A DNA stretch of 64,000 nt from Faunimonas pinastri (lineage in GTDB: Bacteria; Pseudomonadota; Alphaproteobacteria; Rhizobiales; Afifellaceae): the NCBI RefSeq assembly GCF_900110915.1, contig NZ_FOFG01000001.1:310001-374000 (forward strand), given 5' to 3'. The notes beneath the pieces were generated by a model, which was given only the letters and a program-made list of their open reading frames with translations, made no database searches and was not told the origin of the DNA. The position numbers and the translations under genes are program-made. Shown here piece after piece: positions 18,841 to 27,661 of the stretch (position 1 is its first letter; each line of letters opens with the position of its first letter).

Positions 18841-20451
18841 TTAATGGCCGCCGCCGCCTCCGCCCATGGCTGTGGGCTTCTTCAGGATCACGATGAAGCA
18901 GGCGGTGAGCCCGAACATGCAGGTGAGCAGGAAGAAGGTGTCGGCGAAGGACATCACGGACGCCTGCTGGCGGACAAGCAGGCTCATCTGCTTCAGCGCC
19001 GCCGTCTGCGCCGTATCGCCGAGCGACGAGAAGGCGTTCTGCAGGGTCTGCATGTATTCCAGCGTATAGCTCTTGCTCCAGTTCGCACCGTCGTGGAGGC
19101 GCTGCAGATGGAGGTCGAGCCGGGCATTGTACGCCGTATTGATCAGTGCCAGCCCGACGGCTCCGCCGAGGTTGCGCGTCAGGTTGAAGAGCCCGGAGGC
19201 ATTCTTCATCTCCGCCGGGTTGAGCGTGCCCAGCGCGATGTTGGTGATCGGCACCATGGACATCATCAGGCCCATGCCGCGCAGGACCTGCGGGAGGAAG
19301 AGCTCCCAGAAATCCCAGTCCTTGGTCAGTCCCGTCGCGACCCAGGTGCCGCTGGCGAACAGGGTCAGGCCCACGAACATCAGGATGCGGAGATCTATCT
19401 TGCGCGACAGGATGCCCGTGATCGGCGCCATGAAGAACATGGTGAGACCGCTGACGAACATGGTCTCGCCGATCTGCAGCGAATTGTAGTGGCGGACGAT
19501 GCCGAGATATTGCGGATAGACGTAGGTCAGGCCGTAAAGGCCGATGCCGAGGATGAAGGAGAAGAGGGAACCTGTCGCGAAATTGCGGTCGCGGAAGGCC
19601 GACAGGCTGACGATTGGGTTCGCGGCGGTCAGCACGCGCCAGAAGAAGAACAGCCCCGACGTGATGCAGATGATCGTGCAGATCAGCACCGGCCGGTCGG
19701 CGAACCAGTCATTGTTGGGTCCTTCCTCCAGCGCATATTCCATGCAGCCGAGGAAGCCCGCCATCGAGATCAGCCCGTACCAGTCGAAGGTCTTGAACAG
19801 CGAGAGGTTCGGCTTGTCGAAGTCGATCAGCAGCCCCGTCGTGATGGTCACGATGATGCCGGGGATGATGTTGATCAGGAACAGCCAGTGCCACGACATG
19901 TATTCGGTGAGATAGCCGCCGATGGTCGGGCCGATGGTCGGCGCCAGCGTGGCGACCAGGCCGATGATCGGAGAGACGATCGCCTGCTTGGAGCGGGGAA
20001 AGATCGTGAAGGCGGCCGAGAACACGCTCGGGATCATGCCGCCGCCGATGAAACCCTGGATCGCGCGATAGACCATCATCTGGTCCATGCTGGTCGCGGT
20101 CGCGCAGAGGAAGCTGGATATGGTGAAGCCCGCGGCGGCCCCGGCGAAGAGCCAGCGCGTCGACAAGAGCCGGGCGAGGAAGCCCGACAGCGGAATCATG
20201 ATCACTTCCGCGATGAGATAGCTGGTCTGGACCCAGGAAATCTCGTCGGAGGAGGCGGAAAGGCCCGCCTGAATATCGGACAGCGACGCCGAGACGACCT
20301 GGATGTCCAGGATCGACATGAACATGCCGAAGACCATCGCGAAGAACGCGATGATCGTCTGGGTCTTCATTGGCGGATCCACCGGACGCGCGGTGCTTCC
20401 TCCGGTCGGACCCACGCCGGCTCCCGCAGTGGCCGCCTGTGCGCCAGCCAT
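18841..20451 (-). CDS. emrB: DHA2 family MFS multidrug exporter, EmrB/QacA type
   Basis: A 536-residue, fourteen-helix drug:proton antiporter that works with an EmrA-type adaptor. Recognisable features are MFMSILDIQVVSASLSDIQ in helix 1, WVQTSYLIAEVIMIPLSGFL, the YRAIQGFIGGGMIPSVF motif and the helix 5 motif C (LAPTIGPTIGGYLTEY). The C-terminus ends in a run of six glycines and a histidine, which is unusual but short. The gene follows emrA with three bases between. A TetR gene diverges upstream, with two operators, so the pair is very probably repressed by that protein until its drug-like ligand appears. Confidence 0.93.
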   Translation of the reverse strand: MAGAQAATAGAGVGPTGGSTARPVDPPMKTQTIIAFFAMVFGMFMSILDIQVVSASLSDIQAGLSASSDEISWVQTSYLIAEVIMIPLSGFLARLLSTRWLFAGAAAGFTISSFLCATATSMDQMMVYRAIQGFIGGGMIPSVFSAAFTIFPRSKQAIVSPIIGLVATLAPTIGPTIGGYLTEYMSWHWLFLINIIPGIIVTITTGLLIDFDKPNLSLFKTFDWYGLISMAGFLGCMEYALEEGPNNDWFADRPVLICTIICITSGLFFFWRVLTAANPIVSLSAFRDRNFATGSLFSFILGIGLYGLTYVYPQYLGIVRHYNSLQIGETMFVSGLTMFFMAPITGILSRKIDLRILMFVGLTLFASGTWVATGLTKDWDFWELFLPQVLRGMGLMMSMVPITNIALGTLNPAEMKNASGLFNLTRNLGGAVGLALINTAYNARLDLHLQRLHDGANWSKSYTLEYMQTLQNAFSSLGDTAQTAALKQMSLLVRQQASVMSFADTFFLLTCMFGLTACFIVILKKPTAMGGGGGGH

Positions 20452-20454
20452 GGC

Positions 20455-21672
20455 CTACTCTCCGGGGCGGTCGGCGCCGGCGGGCGTCGTGCGGGTGTCA
20501 ACGTCGGCGACGACCGAGAGGCCCGGCCGCAGATGGTATTTCTCCGCGTCGGCAGCCGAGACCGCGATGCGGACCGGCACGCGCTGGACGATCTTGGTGA
20601 AGTTGCCCGTGGCGTTCTCCACCGGCAGCAGGCTGAAGACCGAACCGGAAGCCGGCGCGATGCTCTCCACGTGGCCCTTCACGGTGACCTTGCGGACGGC
20701 GTCGATGCTGAGCTCGACCTCCTGGCCGGGCACGAGGCTGGCCAGCTGCGTTTCCTTGAAGTTGGCGGAAACATACAGCGTGCTGGTCGGCACCAGCGCC
20801 ATCACGCGGCTGCCCGTGGTGACGTAGGAGCCGACATCCACGGCGCGGTTGCCGACGGTGCCGTCGGCCGGAGCCCTGATCTCGGTGAAGGACAGGTCGC
20901 GCCTGGCCGATTCCAGCGCGGTCCTGAGCTCGGCGAGGGCGGCGCTCGCCTCTTTCTGCTGCGCCCGGGTCACGTCGATGTTGGCCTGCGCCTGGGCCAG
21001 CGCGGCCTGCGCGCTCGCCACGCCCGCAACCGCGCTGTCGCGTGCCGCGCGGGCGGCGTCCAGCGCCTGCTTGGAGCCGAAGTCACGGGCCGCCAGCGCC
21101 TGCGCGCGCTCGAAATCGGCCTGGGTGCGAACCTGTGTGGCCTGCGCGGAGGTCACCTGCGCCTGCGCCTGCTGGACAGCCGCCTGGCTGGCGGGGATCT
21201 GCGCGGCGATCCGGTCGATCGTCGCCTGCTCGGCATCGATCTTGTTCTGCGCGGACTGAACGGCCAGCTGGTAGTCGATCGGGTCGATCTGGGCCAGCAC
21301 GTCGCCGGCCTTCACCCTGGAATTGTCCTTGACCGGGATCTTGGCAACGTAGCCGCTAGCCTTGGCCACCAGCGTCGTCACGTCGGCCTGGATATAAGCG
21401 TCGTCCGTGGAGACCATGAAGCGGCCGACGGTCCAGTAATTGTAGCCGAAATAGCCGATACCCGCGAGCGCTGCGAGGCCGATGATGGGCAGGAGGATGC
21501 GCTTCTTGGAGCCCTTCGGCTTTTGCGGCGCGGCGACGGGAGGCTCGGTGCGAGCGGGCGCATCCTCTGCCTTGCGGGATTCCGCGGGACGCAGCGAAAC
21601 CACCTCGTCCTTGTGAGCAGAAGCCGGCGCGGGCGTGGTCTGGTCCTGATCTGCGCGTGCGACCTTGGTCAT
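20455..21672 (-). CDS. emrA: Membrane fusion protein, EmrA/HlyD family
   Basis: A 405-residue single-pass adaptor anchored by one helix (about residues 58-77, ILLPIIGLAALAGIGYFGY) and extending into the periplasm to meet an outer-membrane channel. After the helix come the beta-barrel entry VSTDDAYIQADVTTLVAKASGYV, a long Ala/Gln-rich coiled coil, and FTEIRAPADGTVGNRAVDVGSYV in the second lipoyl half. The ATG at 21672 has AGGAG upstream and the mature homology begins there; the open frame further upstream runs through the operator region and is not coding. It is the first gene of the emrAB operon. Confidence 0.93.
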   Translation of the reverse strand: MTKVARADQDQTTPAPASAHKDEVVSLRPAESRKAEDAPARTEPPVAAPQKPKGSKKRILLPIIGLAALAGIGYFGYNYWTVGRFMVSTDDAYIQADVTTLVAKASGYVAKIPVKDNSRVKAGDVLAQIDPIDYQLAVQSAQNKIDAEQATIDRIAAQIPASQAAVQQAQAQVTSAQATQVRTQADFERAQALAARDFGSKQALDAARAARDSAVAGVASAQAALAQAQANIDVTRAQQKEASAALAELRTALESARRDLSFTEIRAPADGTVGNRAVDVGSYVTTGSRVMALVPTSTLYVSANFKETQLASLVPGQEVELSIDAVRKVTVKGHVESIAPASGSVFSLLPVENATGNFTKIVQRVPVRIAVSAADAEKYHLRPGLSVVADVDTRTTPAGADRPGE

Positions 21673-21734
21673 TCTCTGCTCCTGCTCGGACCGCAGAGAC
21701 GTAGAGTTCTCCGGGCGGCATTCAAATCCCATTG

Positions 21735-21812
21735 ACCGAACCGTTCGGTTCGATCGGCGATTGACATAGTAGAGCGGGCTGACTACGTCAAGATCGAACT
21801 GAACGGTTCGGT
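21735..21812. promoter_or_regulatory. Divergent emrA/tetR promoter region with two TetR operators
   Basis: Two 15-base operators are visible. The first is ACCGAAC-C-GTTCGGT at 21735-21749 (perfect). The second is ACTGAAC-G-GTTCGGT at 21798-21812 (one mismatch between arms). Between them lies one segment readable as a sigma-70 promoter in both directions. Forward, for tetR: TTGACA (21761-21766), 17 bases, TACGTC (21784-21789). Reverse, for emrAB: TTGACG (21791-21786), 17 bases, TATGTC (21768-21763). The -35 of one strand covers the -10 of the other, so only one polymerase can bind at a time. Each operator lies just downstream of one start site. Confidence 0.8.
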
Positions 21813-21838
21813 CAGTACCGTTAGCGAGGATTGTTGGA

Positions 21839-22516
21839 ATGTCGGAGGTGGCCTCGAAAGACACAGGCGCGCACGGCGGCGACGAGCACGTCCAGGGCAG
21901 CGACCCCCAGAAACGGCTTCAGATCGTGAACGGGGCCATGCAGGTCTTCATGACCTCAGGCTTCGCCGGCGCCAGCATGGGCGAGATCGCGCGGGTCGCC
22001 GGTGTCTCCAAGGGAACGCTCTACGTTTATTTCCAGAACAAGGAGCAGCTGTTCGCCGAGTGCATCGACGAAAAGCGTCGCGCTTTCGTCGAGCCACTGC
22101 TGGATTTCGAAGCGGCCGGCACGCTGGAGGAAGCGCTGACGCGTTTCGGGCTCGGCTTCTCCCGGTTCACGGCTTCCGCGCAGGCCATCATGGCGGTGCG
22201 GACAGTGATCGGCATCGCCGAGCAGATGCCCGACATGGGCTGCCGCTTCTACGACAAGGGTCCCCACAGCCTGGTTCCCCGCTTTGCGGACTATTTGGAG
22301 AAACAGGTGGCGGCAGGCCGGCTGACCGCACCGGACGCCACGCTCGCTGCCGTCCAGTTTCTCGACCTTTGCCAGAGCACGCTGTGGAAGCCGCAGCTCT
22401 TCGGGGCGAGTGTCACGCACGAGGAAATCCAGGACCGGTCGGAACGCGTGGTCGCCTCGGCGGTCCATATGTTCATGAGCGCCTACGGGGTGCCGGCCGC
22501 AGCCGATCCCGCGTAG
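21839..22516 (+). CDS. TetR/AcrR family repressor of the emrAB operon
   Basis: A 225-residue regulator with an N-terminal helix-turn-helix (about residues 28-75: IVNGAMQVFMTSGFAGASMG, then ARVAGVSKGTLYVYFQNKEQLF) and an all-helical ligand-binding C-terminal domain of the AefR-like type. It diverges from emrAB and its start codon lies 26 bases after the second operator. It therefore very probably represses both itself and the pump genes, as is usual for TetR-exporter pairs. The inducer is unknown. The stop is followed by an imperfect hairpin GGCA-C-CCGGC/GCCGG-A-TGCC at 22521-22543, before the convergent paoC gene. Confidence 0.92.
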   Translation: MSEVASKDTGAHGGDEHVQGSDPQKRLQIVNGAMQVFMTSGFAGASMGEIARVAGVSKGTLYVYFQNKEQLFAECIDEKRRAFVEPLLDFEAAGTLEEALTRFGLGFSRFTASAQAIMAVRTVIGIAEQMPDMGCRFYDKGPHSLVPRFADYLEKQVAAGRLTAPDATLAAVQFLDLCQSTLWKPQLFGASVTHEEIQDRSERVVASAVHMFMSAYGVPAAADPA

Positions 22517-22552
22517 ACGGGGCACCCGGCATGGCCGGATGCCGCTTGCTCG

Positions 22553-24835
22553 TCAGACGTTCAGGAGGTCGTCCAGCCGGATCGGCAGATCGCGAATGCG
22601 CTTGCCGGTGGCGTGGAAGACGGCTGCCTGGATCGCGGCCGGCGTCCCGACATTGCCGAGTTCGCCCACCCCCTTGACGCCCGCCTCGTTCACCTCGTGG
22701 TCTTCCTCCGGCACGAGGATCACCTCCAGCTGGTTCACGTCCGCGTTCACCGCGACCATGTATTCCGCCAGATCGCGATTGACGTAGCGCGCCGCCCGCG
22801 GATCGATCTCGGTCGCCTCCAGCAGGCCCGCGCCGATGCCCCAGATCATGCCGCCCATCAGCTGGCTGCGGGCGGTGCGCGGGTTCATGATGCGGCCGCC
22901 GGCGAATGCGCCGACGATGCGGGGAATGCGGATCTCGCGCGTGCGGCTGTGGATGCGGACCTCCACGAACTCGGCGCCGAAGGCGAAGCGGATCTTGTCG
23001 CCCTGCGATCCGCGCTTGAACGAGGATTGGCCGGAATAGAGCTTGGCCATGGATTCCGGCGGCATGCCTTCCGGCGTGTGCTCCACATATTCCTCGATGA
23101 CGCCCGAGCCCATCTGGCCGAAGAGGTCGGCGAGCTTCACCGAAGCCCCGTCCGCCGCCACGATCATGCCGCCCTTCATGCCGAGGTCGCCCGGATTGCG
23201 TCCGGCGAGCGGCCCGTCGTTCGAGGTGACCGCCGCGCGGAACAGCCGGTCGCGGATGCGGTTGGAGGCGACCAGCACGGCGGAGCAGACGCTGGCCGTG
23301 GAGTTGGAGCCGCCGGCGACGGGGGCGGGGGGGAAGTCGGTGTCGCCGGTCTCGACCGTCACCATCTTCATGTCGAGCCCGAGCGGCTCTGCCGCCATCT
23401 GCCCGGCAACCGTGCGAATGCCCGTGCCGATCTCGTGCGCGGCGGTTTCGATGCGGACCTCCCCCTTGGGCGACAGCCGCACGCGGACGGCGGCCGGACC
23501 GATATTGGTCGGGTAGATCGCCGTGGAGCAGCCCATGCCGATCAGCCAGTCGCCGTCCCGCATGGAGCCGACCGCCGGGTTGCGCTTCTTCCAGCCGAAG
23601 GCTTCCGCCGCCTGATCGTAGCATGTCATCAGCGAGCGGCTGGTATAGGGGCGGCCCTTGATCGGCTCCTTCTGCGTGTCGTTAACGCGGCGAAACTCCA
23701 CCGGGTCCATCTTCAACGCCGCGGCCATCTCGTCCATGGCGCTTTCCAGCGCGTACATGTAGGGCGTCTCCGGCGGGGAACGCATGTAGCCGGGCGTGTT
23801 GCGGTCGGCCTTGACGATCTGCACCCTGGTGCCGACCGCGCCATAGGCGTAGACCAGCGACGTCGTCTCGGTGCCGCCGACCACGTAATTGTCAGGGCGG
23901 GACGTCACTTCCCAACCCTCGTGGCTGTAGGCGACGATCCTGCCGTCCGGCGTGGCGCCCATGCGGATGTGGTGGCGCGTCTCCGCCCGGTAGGTCGCGG
24001 TGGTAAAGCCCTGCATGCGGCTCACCACGCAGCGGATCGGCCGGTTCAGCGCCCGGGCGGCATAGGCGACCACCGCCGTGCGCGGCGTCATCGGCCCCTT
24101 GGAGCCGAACGCGCCGCCGATCAGCGGGCTGACCACGCGGACATTCGCGGGATCGACGCCAAGCTGCTCGGCAACGCCGTTCTTGTAGCCGTAGACGAAC
24201 TGGCTGGGCTCGTAGATCGTGAGCTTGTCGTCCTGCCACGAGGCGGTCGTGGAGAAGAGTTCGATGGGATTATGGTGCTGCGTCGGCGTGGAATATTTCA
24301 CGTCGATCTTCACCGGCGCGGTCGCGAGCGCCGCTTCCACGTCGCCGAGCTTCGGGTCCTCCTTGTGGGACTCCGTGTTGCCGACCGCGTCCAGCGTCTG
24401 CGAGCCGGGCGAGTCGAAGGTCGCCGAAGGCTTTGTTTCGTCATAGCTGGCGCGCAGGCGATAGGCGGCATCCTCCGCCGCCTCGTGCGTGTTGGCCACG
24501 ACGAGCGCCAGCATCTGCTCGTCGTGCCAGATCTTCGGGCCGTTGAAGGGCTGCACCGAACTGGAGTTGCCCTGGCCGAATTTCGGGTCCTTGAGGCCCT
24601 TCACGTTTTCCTGCGTGAAGATCTCGATCACGCCCGGCACCGCGCGGGCGGCTTCGAGGTCGAGCGACTTGATGCTGCCGGCCGCGATGGCGCTGGTCAC
24701 CAGCACGCCGTGGGCGAGATTGTTGAGCGGAAAGTCGGCGGAATAGCGGGCTTCGCCGGTCACCTTGGAGCGTGCTTCGAGGCGCGCGACCGGCTGGCCC
24801 ATGTTTTCCTTCGGCGGGGGGACGGCGACGTTCAT
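22553..24835 (-). CDS. paoC: Aldehyde oxidoreductase molybdenum-binding subunit (PaoC/YagR type)
   Basis: The 760-residue catalytic subunit of a periplasmic molybdo-flavo-iron-sulfur aldehyde oxidase of the xanthine oxidase family. It should carry molybdopterin cytosine dinucleotide. Motifs include RLEARSKVTGEARYSADF at the N-terminus, LIGGAFGSKG, GYMRSPPETPYMYALES, AAHEIGTGIRTVAGQMAAE and the catalytic glutamate in KGVGELGNVG (E725). It has no signal peptide of its own; in this family the complex is exported by the Tat signal of PaoA. It is last in a paoA-paoB-paoC operon with gaps of one base. The E. coli enzyme oxidises aromatic aldehydes to acids. The true substrate here is inferred. Confidence 0.92.
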   Translation of the reverse strand: MNVAVPPPKENMGQPVARLEARSKVTGEARYSADFPLNNLAHGVLVTSAIAAGSIKSLDLEAARAVPGVIEIFTQENVKGLKDPKFGQGNSSSVQPFNGPKIWHDEQMLALVVANTHEAAEDAAYRLRASYDETKPSATFDSPGSQTLDAVGNTESHKEDPKLGDVEAALATAPVKIDVKYSTPTQHHNPIELFSTTASWQDDKLTIYEPSQFVYGYKNGVAEQLGVDPANVRVVSPLIGGAFGSKGPMTPRTAVVAYAARALNRPIRCVVSRMQGFTTATYRAETRHHIRMGATPDGRIVAYSHEGWEVTSRPDNYVVGGTETTSLVYAYGAVGTRVQIVKADRNTPGYMRSPPETPYMYALESAMDEMAAALKMDPVEFRRVNDTQKEPIKGRPYTSRSLMTCYDQAAEAFGWKKRNPAVGSMRDGDWLIGMGCSTAIYPTNIGPAAVRVRLSPKGEVRIETAAHEIGTGIRTVAGQMAAEPLGLDMKMVTVETGDTDFPPAPVAGGSNSTASVCSAVLVASNRIRDRLFRAAVTSNDGPLAGRNPGDLGMKGGMIVAADGASVKLADLFGQMGSGVIEEYVEHTPEGMPPESMAKLYSGQSSFKRGSQGDKIRFAFGAEFVEVRIHSRTREIRIPRIVGAFAGGRIMNPRTARSQLMGGMIWGIGAGLLEATEIDPRAARYVNRDLAEYMVAVNADVNQLEVILVPEEDHEVNEAGVKGVGELGNVGTPAAIQAAVFHATGKRIRDLPIRLDDLLNV

Positions 24836-24836
24836 T

Positions 24837-25859
24837 TCACGCCTCCATGTTCTTGGTTTCGAGAAGCGCCCGGATCACCGTTTCCTTGCCGAGCGGGATC
24901 TTGAACGCATTGTATTTGCGGGGCTTCGCGCCGGCGAAGGCGGCGTCCGCCGCAGCAGACGCGGTTTCCGGGGTGAGCGGCTTGCCCTTCAGCGCGTCCT
25001 CCGCCTCGCGGGAACGCCAGGGTCTGGTCGCCACGCCGCCAAGCGCGATGCGAACGTCGCGCACCGTGTCACCGTCGAGGTCGAGCGCCACGGCGGTCGA
25101 GGTCACCGCGAATTCGTAGGACTGACGGTCGCGGATCTTCAGGTACATCGACCGCCTGGTCCAGGCGCCGGAGGGCACGGTGATGAAGGTGATGAGTTCG
25201 CCGGGCTCCAGCACCGTTTCCACGTTGGGCGTGTTGCCGGGCTCCACATGGAGGTCGGCGAAGCGGATCTTGCGGTTGCCCTTCGGCCCCTGCGTCTCCA
25301 CCAAGGCGTCCAGCGCGATCAGCGCCTGCGCGAAGTCGCCGGGATAGCTGGCGATGCACTGGTCGCTGGTGCCGAGAAGCGCGTGCCGCCGGTTGATGCC
25401 GTCCATGGCCGAGCAGCCGGAGCCCGGCTCGCGCTTGTTGCAGGCCCAGGTGGCTTCGCGGAAATAATCGCAGCGCGTGCGTTGAAGCACGTTGCCGCCC
25501 AGCGTCGCCATGTTGCGGATCTGCTGGCTGGCCGCCAGTTGCAGCGACTGCGCGATGACCGGATACTTCGCCTTGACCGCCGGATGCTCCTCCGCTTCCG
25601 CCATGCGCACGAGATGGCCGAAGCGGATGCCGCCGTCGAACTCCTCGATGCGGCCGTAGCGGTTCCGGTCGATGCCGTTGACGTCGACCAGGATCTCCGG
25701 GCGCATCACGTCCAGCTTCATGTAGTCGGTCATGTTGGTGCCGCCGGCGATGAACTGGCCGGGGGCCTGCACCGGCGGCAGGTTGGCGGTCACCTTGCCG
25801 CGCGCCGCGCGAACGGCGTCCTCGGGGCTCGTGGCTCTCTCATAGACGAACGGACGCAT
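24837..25859 (-). CDS. paoB: Aldehyde oxidoreductase FAD-binding subunit (PaoB/YagS type)
   Basis: The 340-residue FAD subunit that passes electrons from the iron-sulfur subunit to the acceptor. The FAD signatures are FIAGGTNMTDYMKLDV and IRNMATLGGNVLQRTRC. Like E. coli PaoB, it contains an extra loop with cysteines (TRCDYFREATWACNKREPG, then GC, and later GTSDQC) that binds an additional [4Fe-4S] cluster, a feature setting this subgroup apart from xanthine dehydrogenases. It lies one base after paoA and one base before paoC, so the operon is tightly packed. Confidence 0.92.
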   Translation of the reverse strand: MRPFVYERATSPEDAVRAARGKVTANLPPVQAPGQFIAGGTNMTDYMKLDVMRPEILVDVNGIDRNRYGRIEEFDGGIRFGHLVRMAEAEEHPAVKAKYPVIAQSLQLAASQQIRNMATLGGNVLQRTRCDYFREATWACNKREPGSGCSAMDGINRRHALLGTSDQCIASYPGDFAQALIALDALVETQGPKGNRKIRFADLHVEPGNTPNVETVLEPGELITFITVPSGAWTRRSMYLKIRDRQSYEFAVTSTAVALDLDGDTVRDVRIALGGVATRPWRSREAEDALKGKPLTPETASAAADAAFAGAKPRKYNAFKIPLGKETVIRALLETKNMEA

Positions 25860-25860
25860 C

Positions 25861-26499
25861 TCAGGCTTCCTTCATCTCGGTCTTGGCCTGCTGGACGGCC
25901 GCGACGATGTTGGGATAGGCGGCGCAGCGGCAGAGATTGCCGCTCATGTATTCGCGGATCTCGGCGTCGGAGCCGGCATGGCCCTCGTTGACGCAGCCGA
26001 TCGCCGACAGGATCTGCCCGGGCGTGCAATAGCCGCACTGGAAGGCGTCGTTGTCGATGAAGGCCTGCTGCATCGGATGCAGTTCGCCGTCGGGCCTGGC
26101 CAGCCCCTCGATCGTGGTGATGTCCTGGCCCTGCGCCATCACGGCCAGCGTCATGCAGGACAGCACCCGCTTGCCGTCCATCAGCACCGTGCAGGCGCCG
26201 CACTGGCCGTGGTCGCAACCCTTCTTGGTGCCGGTCACACCGATATGGTCGCGCAGCGCGTCGAGCAGGCTGGTGCGGCTGTCGAGGCCGAGGCGCTGGT
26301 CCTGCCCGTTCACTCGAAGCGTCACGTTCATCTTTCCGTCTCCGTCCGGGGCTTCGGCACGCTGGGCCGGCGTTCCGGCCAGCGCGCGCCCGGCGATGAG
26401 GGGCAGGGTCGCGGTGGTCGCGCCGGCGGAAATGAAACCTCGGCGCGTGAAGCCGCTCTGTCGTTCCGCCGAGCCGGGCTCTCCGTTGTTCACAGCCAT
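25861..26499 (-). CDS. paoA: Aldehyde oxidoreductase [2Fe-2S] subunit with Tat signal (PaoA/YagT type)
   Basis: A 212-residue electron-transfer subunit with two [2Fe-2S] clusters. Cluster one is plant-ferredoxin-like (CDHGQCGACTVLMDG, then SC). Cluster two shows FQCGYCTPGQ and NLCRCAAYPN. Residues 15-45 form a twin-arginine signal (FTRRGFISAGA followed by a hydrophobic stretch to AGRALA), so the complex is exported folded to the periplasm. It is the first gene of the operon and diverges from the ribokinase gene. The PaoD-type maturation chaperone (XdhC-like) normally linked to this operon is not in the window. Confidence 0.93.
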   Translation of the reverse strand: MAVNNGEPGSAERQSGFTRRGFISAGATTATLPLIAGRALAGTPAQRAEAPDGDGKMNVTLRVNGQDQRLGLDSRTSLLDALRDHIGVTGTKKGCDHGQCGACTVLMDGKRVLSCMTLAVMAQGQDITTIEGLARPDGELHPMQQAFIDNDAFQCGYCTPGQILSAIGCVNEGHAGSDAEIREYMSGNLCRCAAYPNIVAAVQQAKTEMKEA

Positions 26500-26612
26500 C
26501 GTGAACCTCCAGGCATGTTCGAGATTGAGGGGTTCCGGACGCGGCCGGACGTGCTAGCAAGCCGGAAGCGAAGAAGGCCGTTCCTCTGACTTTTTTCGTC
26601 AAGTTCACGATT

Positions 26613-26629
26613 GGGCGAGCAACTCGCCC
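26613..26629 (+). promoter_or_regulatory. Hairpin in the ribokinase leader
   Basis: Arms GGGCGAG and CTCGCCC around CAA lie ten bases before the ribokinase start codon. The hairpin could affect translation or be an operator half-site pair. Nothing more specific can be said. Confidence 0.35.
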
Positions 26630-26638
26630 GGCACGGGG

Positions 26639-27559
26639 ATGCGCATGATCGTCGTTTTCGGCTCCGTTAACATCGACCTCGTCACGCGGGTCCAGCGTCT
26701 GCCGACTGGCGGCGAGACGGTGCAGGGCAGCGACTATTTCCTCGCGCCCGGCGGCAAGGGCGCCAACCAGGCGCTGGCGGCCCGTCGCATGGGGAGCGAG
26801 GTCGCCATGGTCGGGCGCGTCGGCCGCGACGCCTTCGCCGACCTGGCGCTGGCGCTCTTGCGCGAGGGCGACGTCAACCTTTCCGCCATGGCCCCGTGCG
26901 ACCGCCCGACGGGCGCCGCCTTCATCACGGTGGAAGCCTCCAGCGAAAACCAGATCGTGATCGCGCCCGGCGCCAACGGCGAGGCGCGCGCCGATGCCCT
27001 GGACGCCCTCTCGGTCGGAGCGGGCGACACGTTGCTCCTCCAGCGCGAGGTGCCGGACGCTGAAACGTGGAAGGCCGTCGGCTGGGCCAAAGCGCGAGGC
27101 ATGCGCACCGTCCTCAACCTCGCCCCGGCGGGCGCGGTGCCGCTCGACGTGCTGCAATCGCTGGACATTCTCGTGATGAACGAGAGCGAGGCCGGGATTC
27201 TCGGCGCTGAACTCGGCATCGCCGGCTCCGCGGACGAGATCGCCGGCGAACTCGCCGCCCGCTTCGGTCTTGCCGTGGTCGTGACGCTGGGCGGGGAGGG
27301 GGCTCTCGCCGTCACGCGCGACGGTCGGTTCCGGATCGCGAGCTTCCCGGTTTCGCCGGTCGACACGACGGCCGCGGGCGACAGCTTCGTCGGCGCTTTC
27401 GCGGCGGGTCTGGACGAAGGTTTCGGCTTTGCATGGTCGCTGACAGCCGGTTGTGCGGCCGGCAGCCTCGCCTGCACCGTTGAGGGCGCGCAGCCCAGCA
27501 TTCCGGTCCGTTCGGAGGTACTGCGGCTGGTGGAATCCCGCGAGATCGGCGATTCGTAA
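26639..27559 (+). CDS. rbsK: Ribokinase (PfkB family carbohydrate kinase)
   Basis: A 306-residue kinase that phosphorylates ribose, or a related sugar or nucleoside, at the expense of ATP. The PfkB signatures are both intact: APGGKGANQALAARRMG near the N-terminus and DTTAAGDSFVGAFAAGL near residue 245, with the catalytic aspartate in AAGD. VVFGSVNIDLV opens the first strand. ATG at 26639 or the one at 26645 could start translation. It stands alone between divergent paoA and the downstream signalling operon. The ribose product of AMP nucleosidase elsewhere in the window is already phosphorylated, so no direct link is implied. Confidence 0.9.
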   Translation: MRMIVVFGSVNIDLVTRVQRLPTGGETVQGSDYFLAPGGKGANQALAARRMGSEVAMVGRVGRDAFADLALALLREGDVNLSAMAPCDRPTGAAFITVEASSENQIVIAPGANGEARADALDALSVGAGDTLLLQREVPDAETWKAVGWAKARGMRTVLNLAPAGAVPLDVLQSLDILVMNESEAGILGAELGIAGSADEIAGELAARFGLAVVVTLGGEGALAVTRDGRFRIASFPVSPVDTTAAGDSFVGAFAAGLDEGFGFAWSLTAGCAAGSLACTVEGAQPSIPVRSEVLRLVESREIGDS

Positions 27560-27661
27560 TGCCGGCGGGACAAATTCGGCCGCGACCCGGCCGGGCTACT
27601 TCCTTCCTGTCTTCAACTATGCAATGGACAGGCGCGCGCTCAGGATATTGAAAAGCTTTCG

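Noticed and set aside
18802-21735. Very long open antisense frame over emrAB (and similar ones near 2129-3952, 22613-24904 and 38153-40780)
   Set aside because: High GC content keeps antisense frames open. They have arginine- and histidine-rich composition, no family motifs, and overlie well-supported genes.
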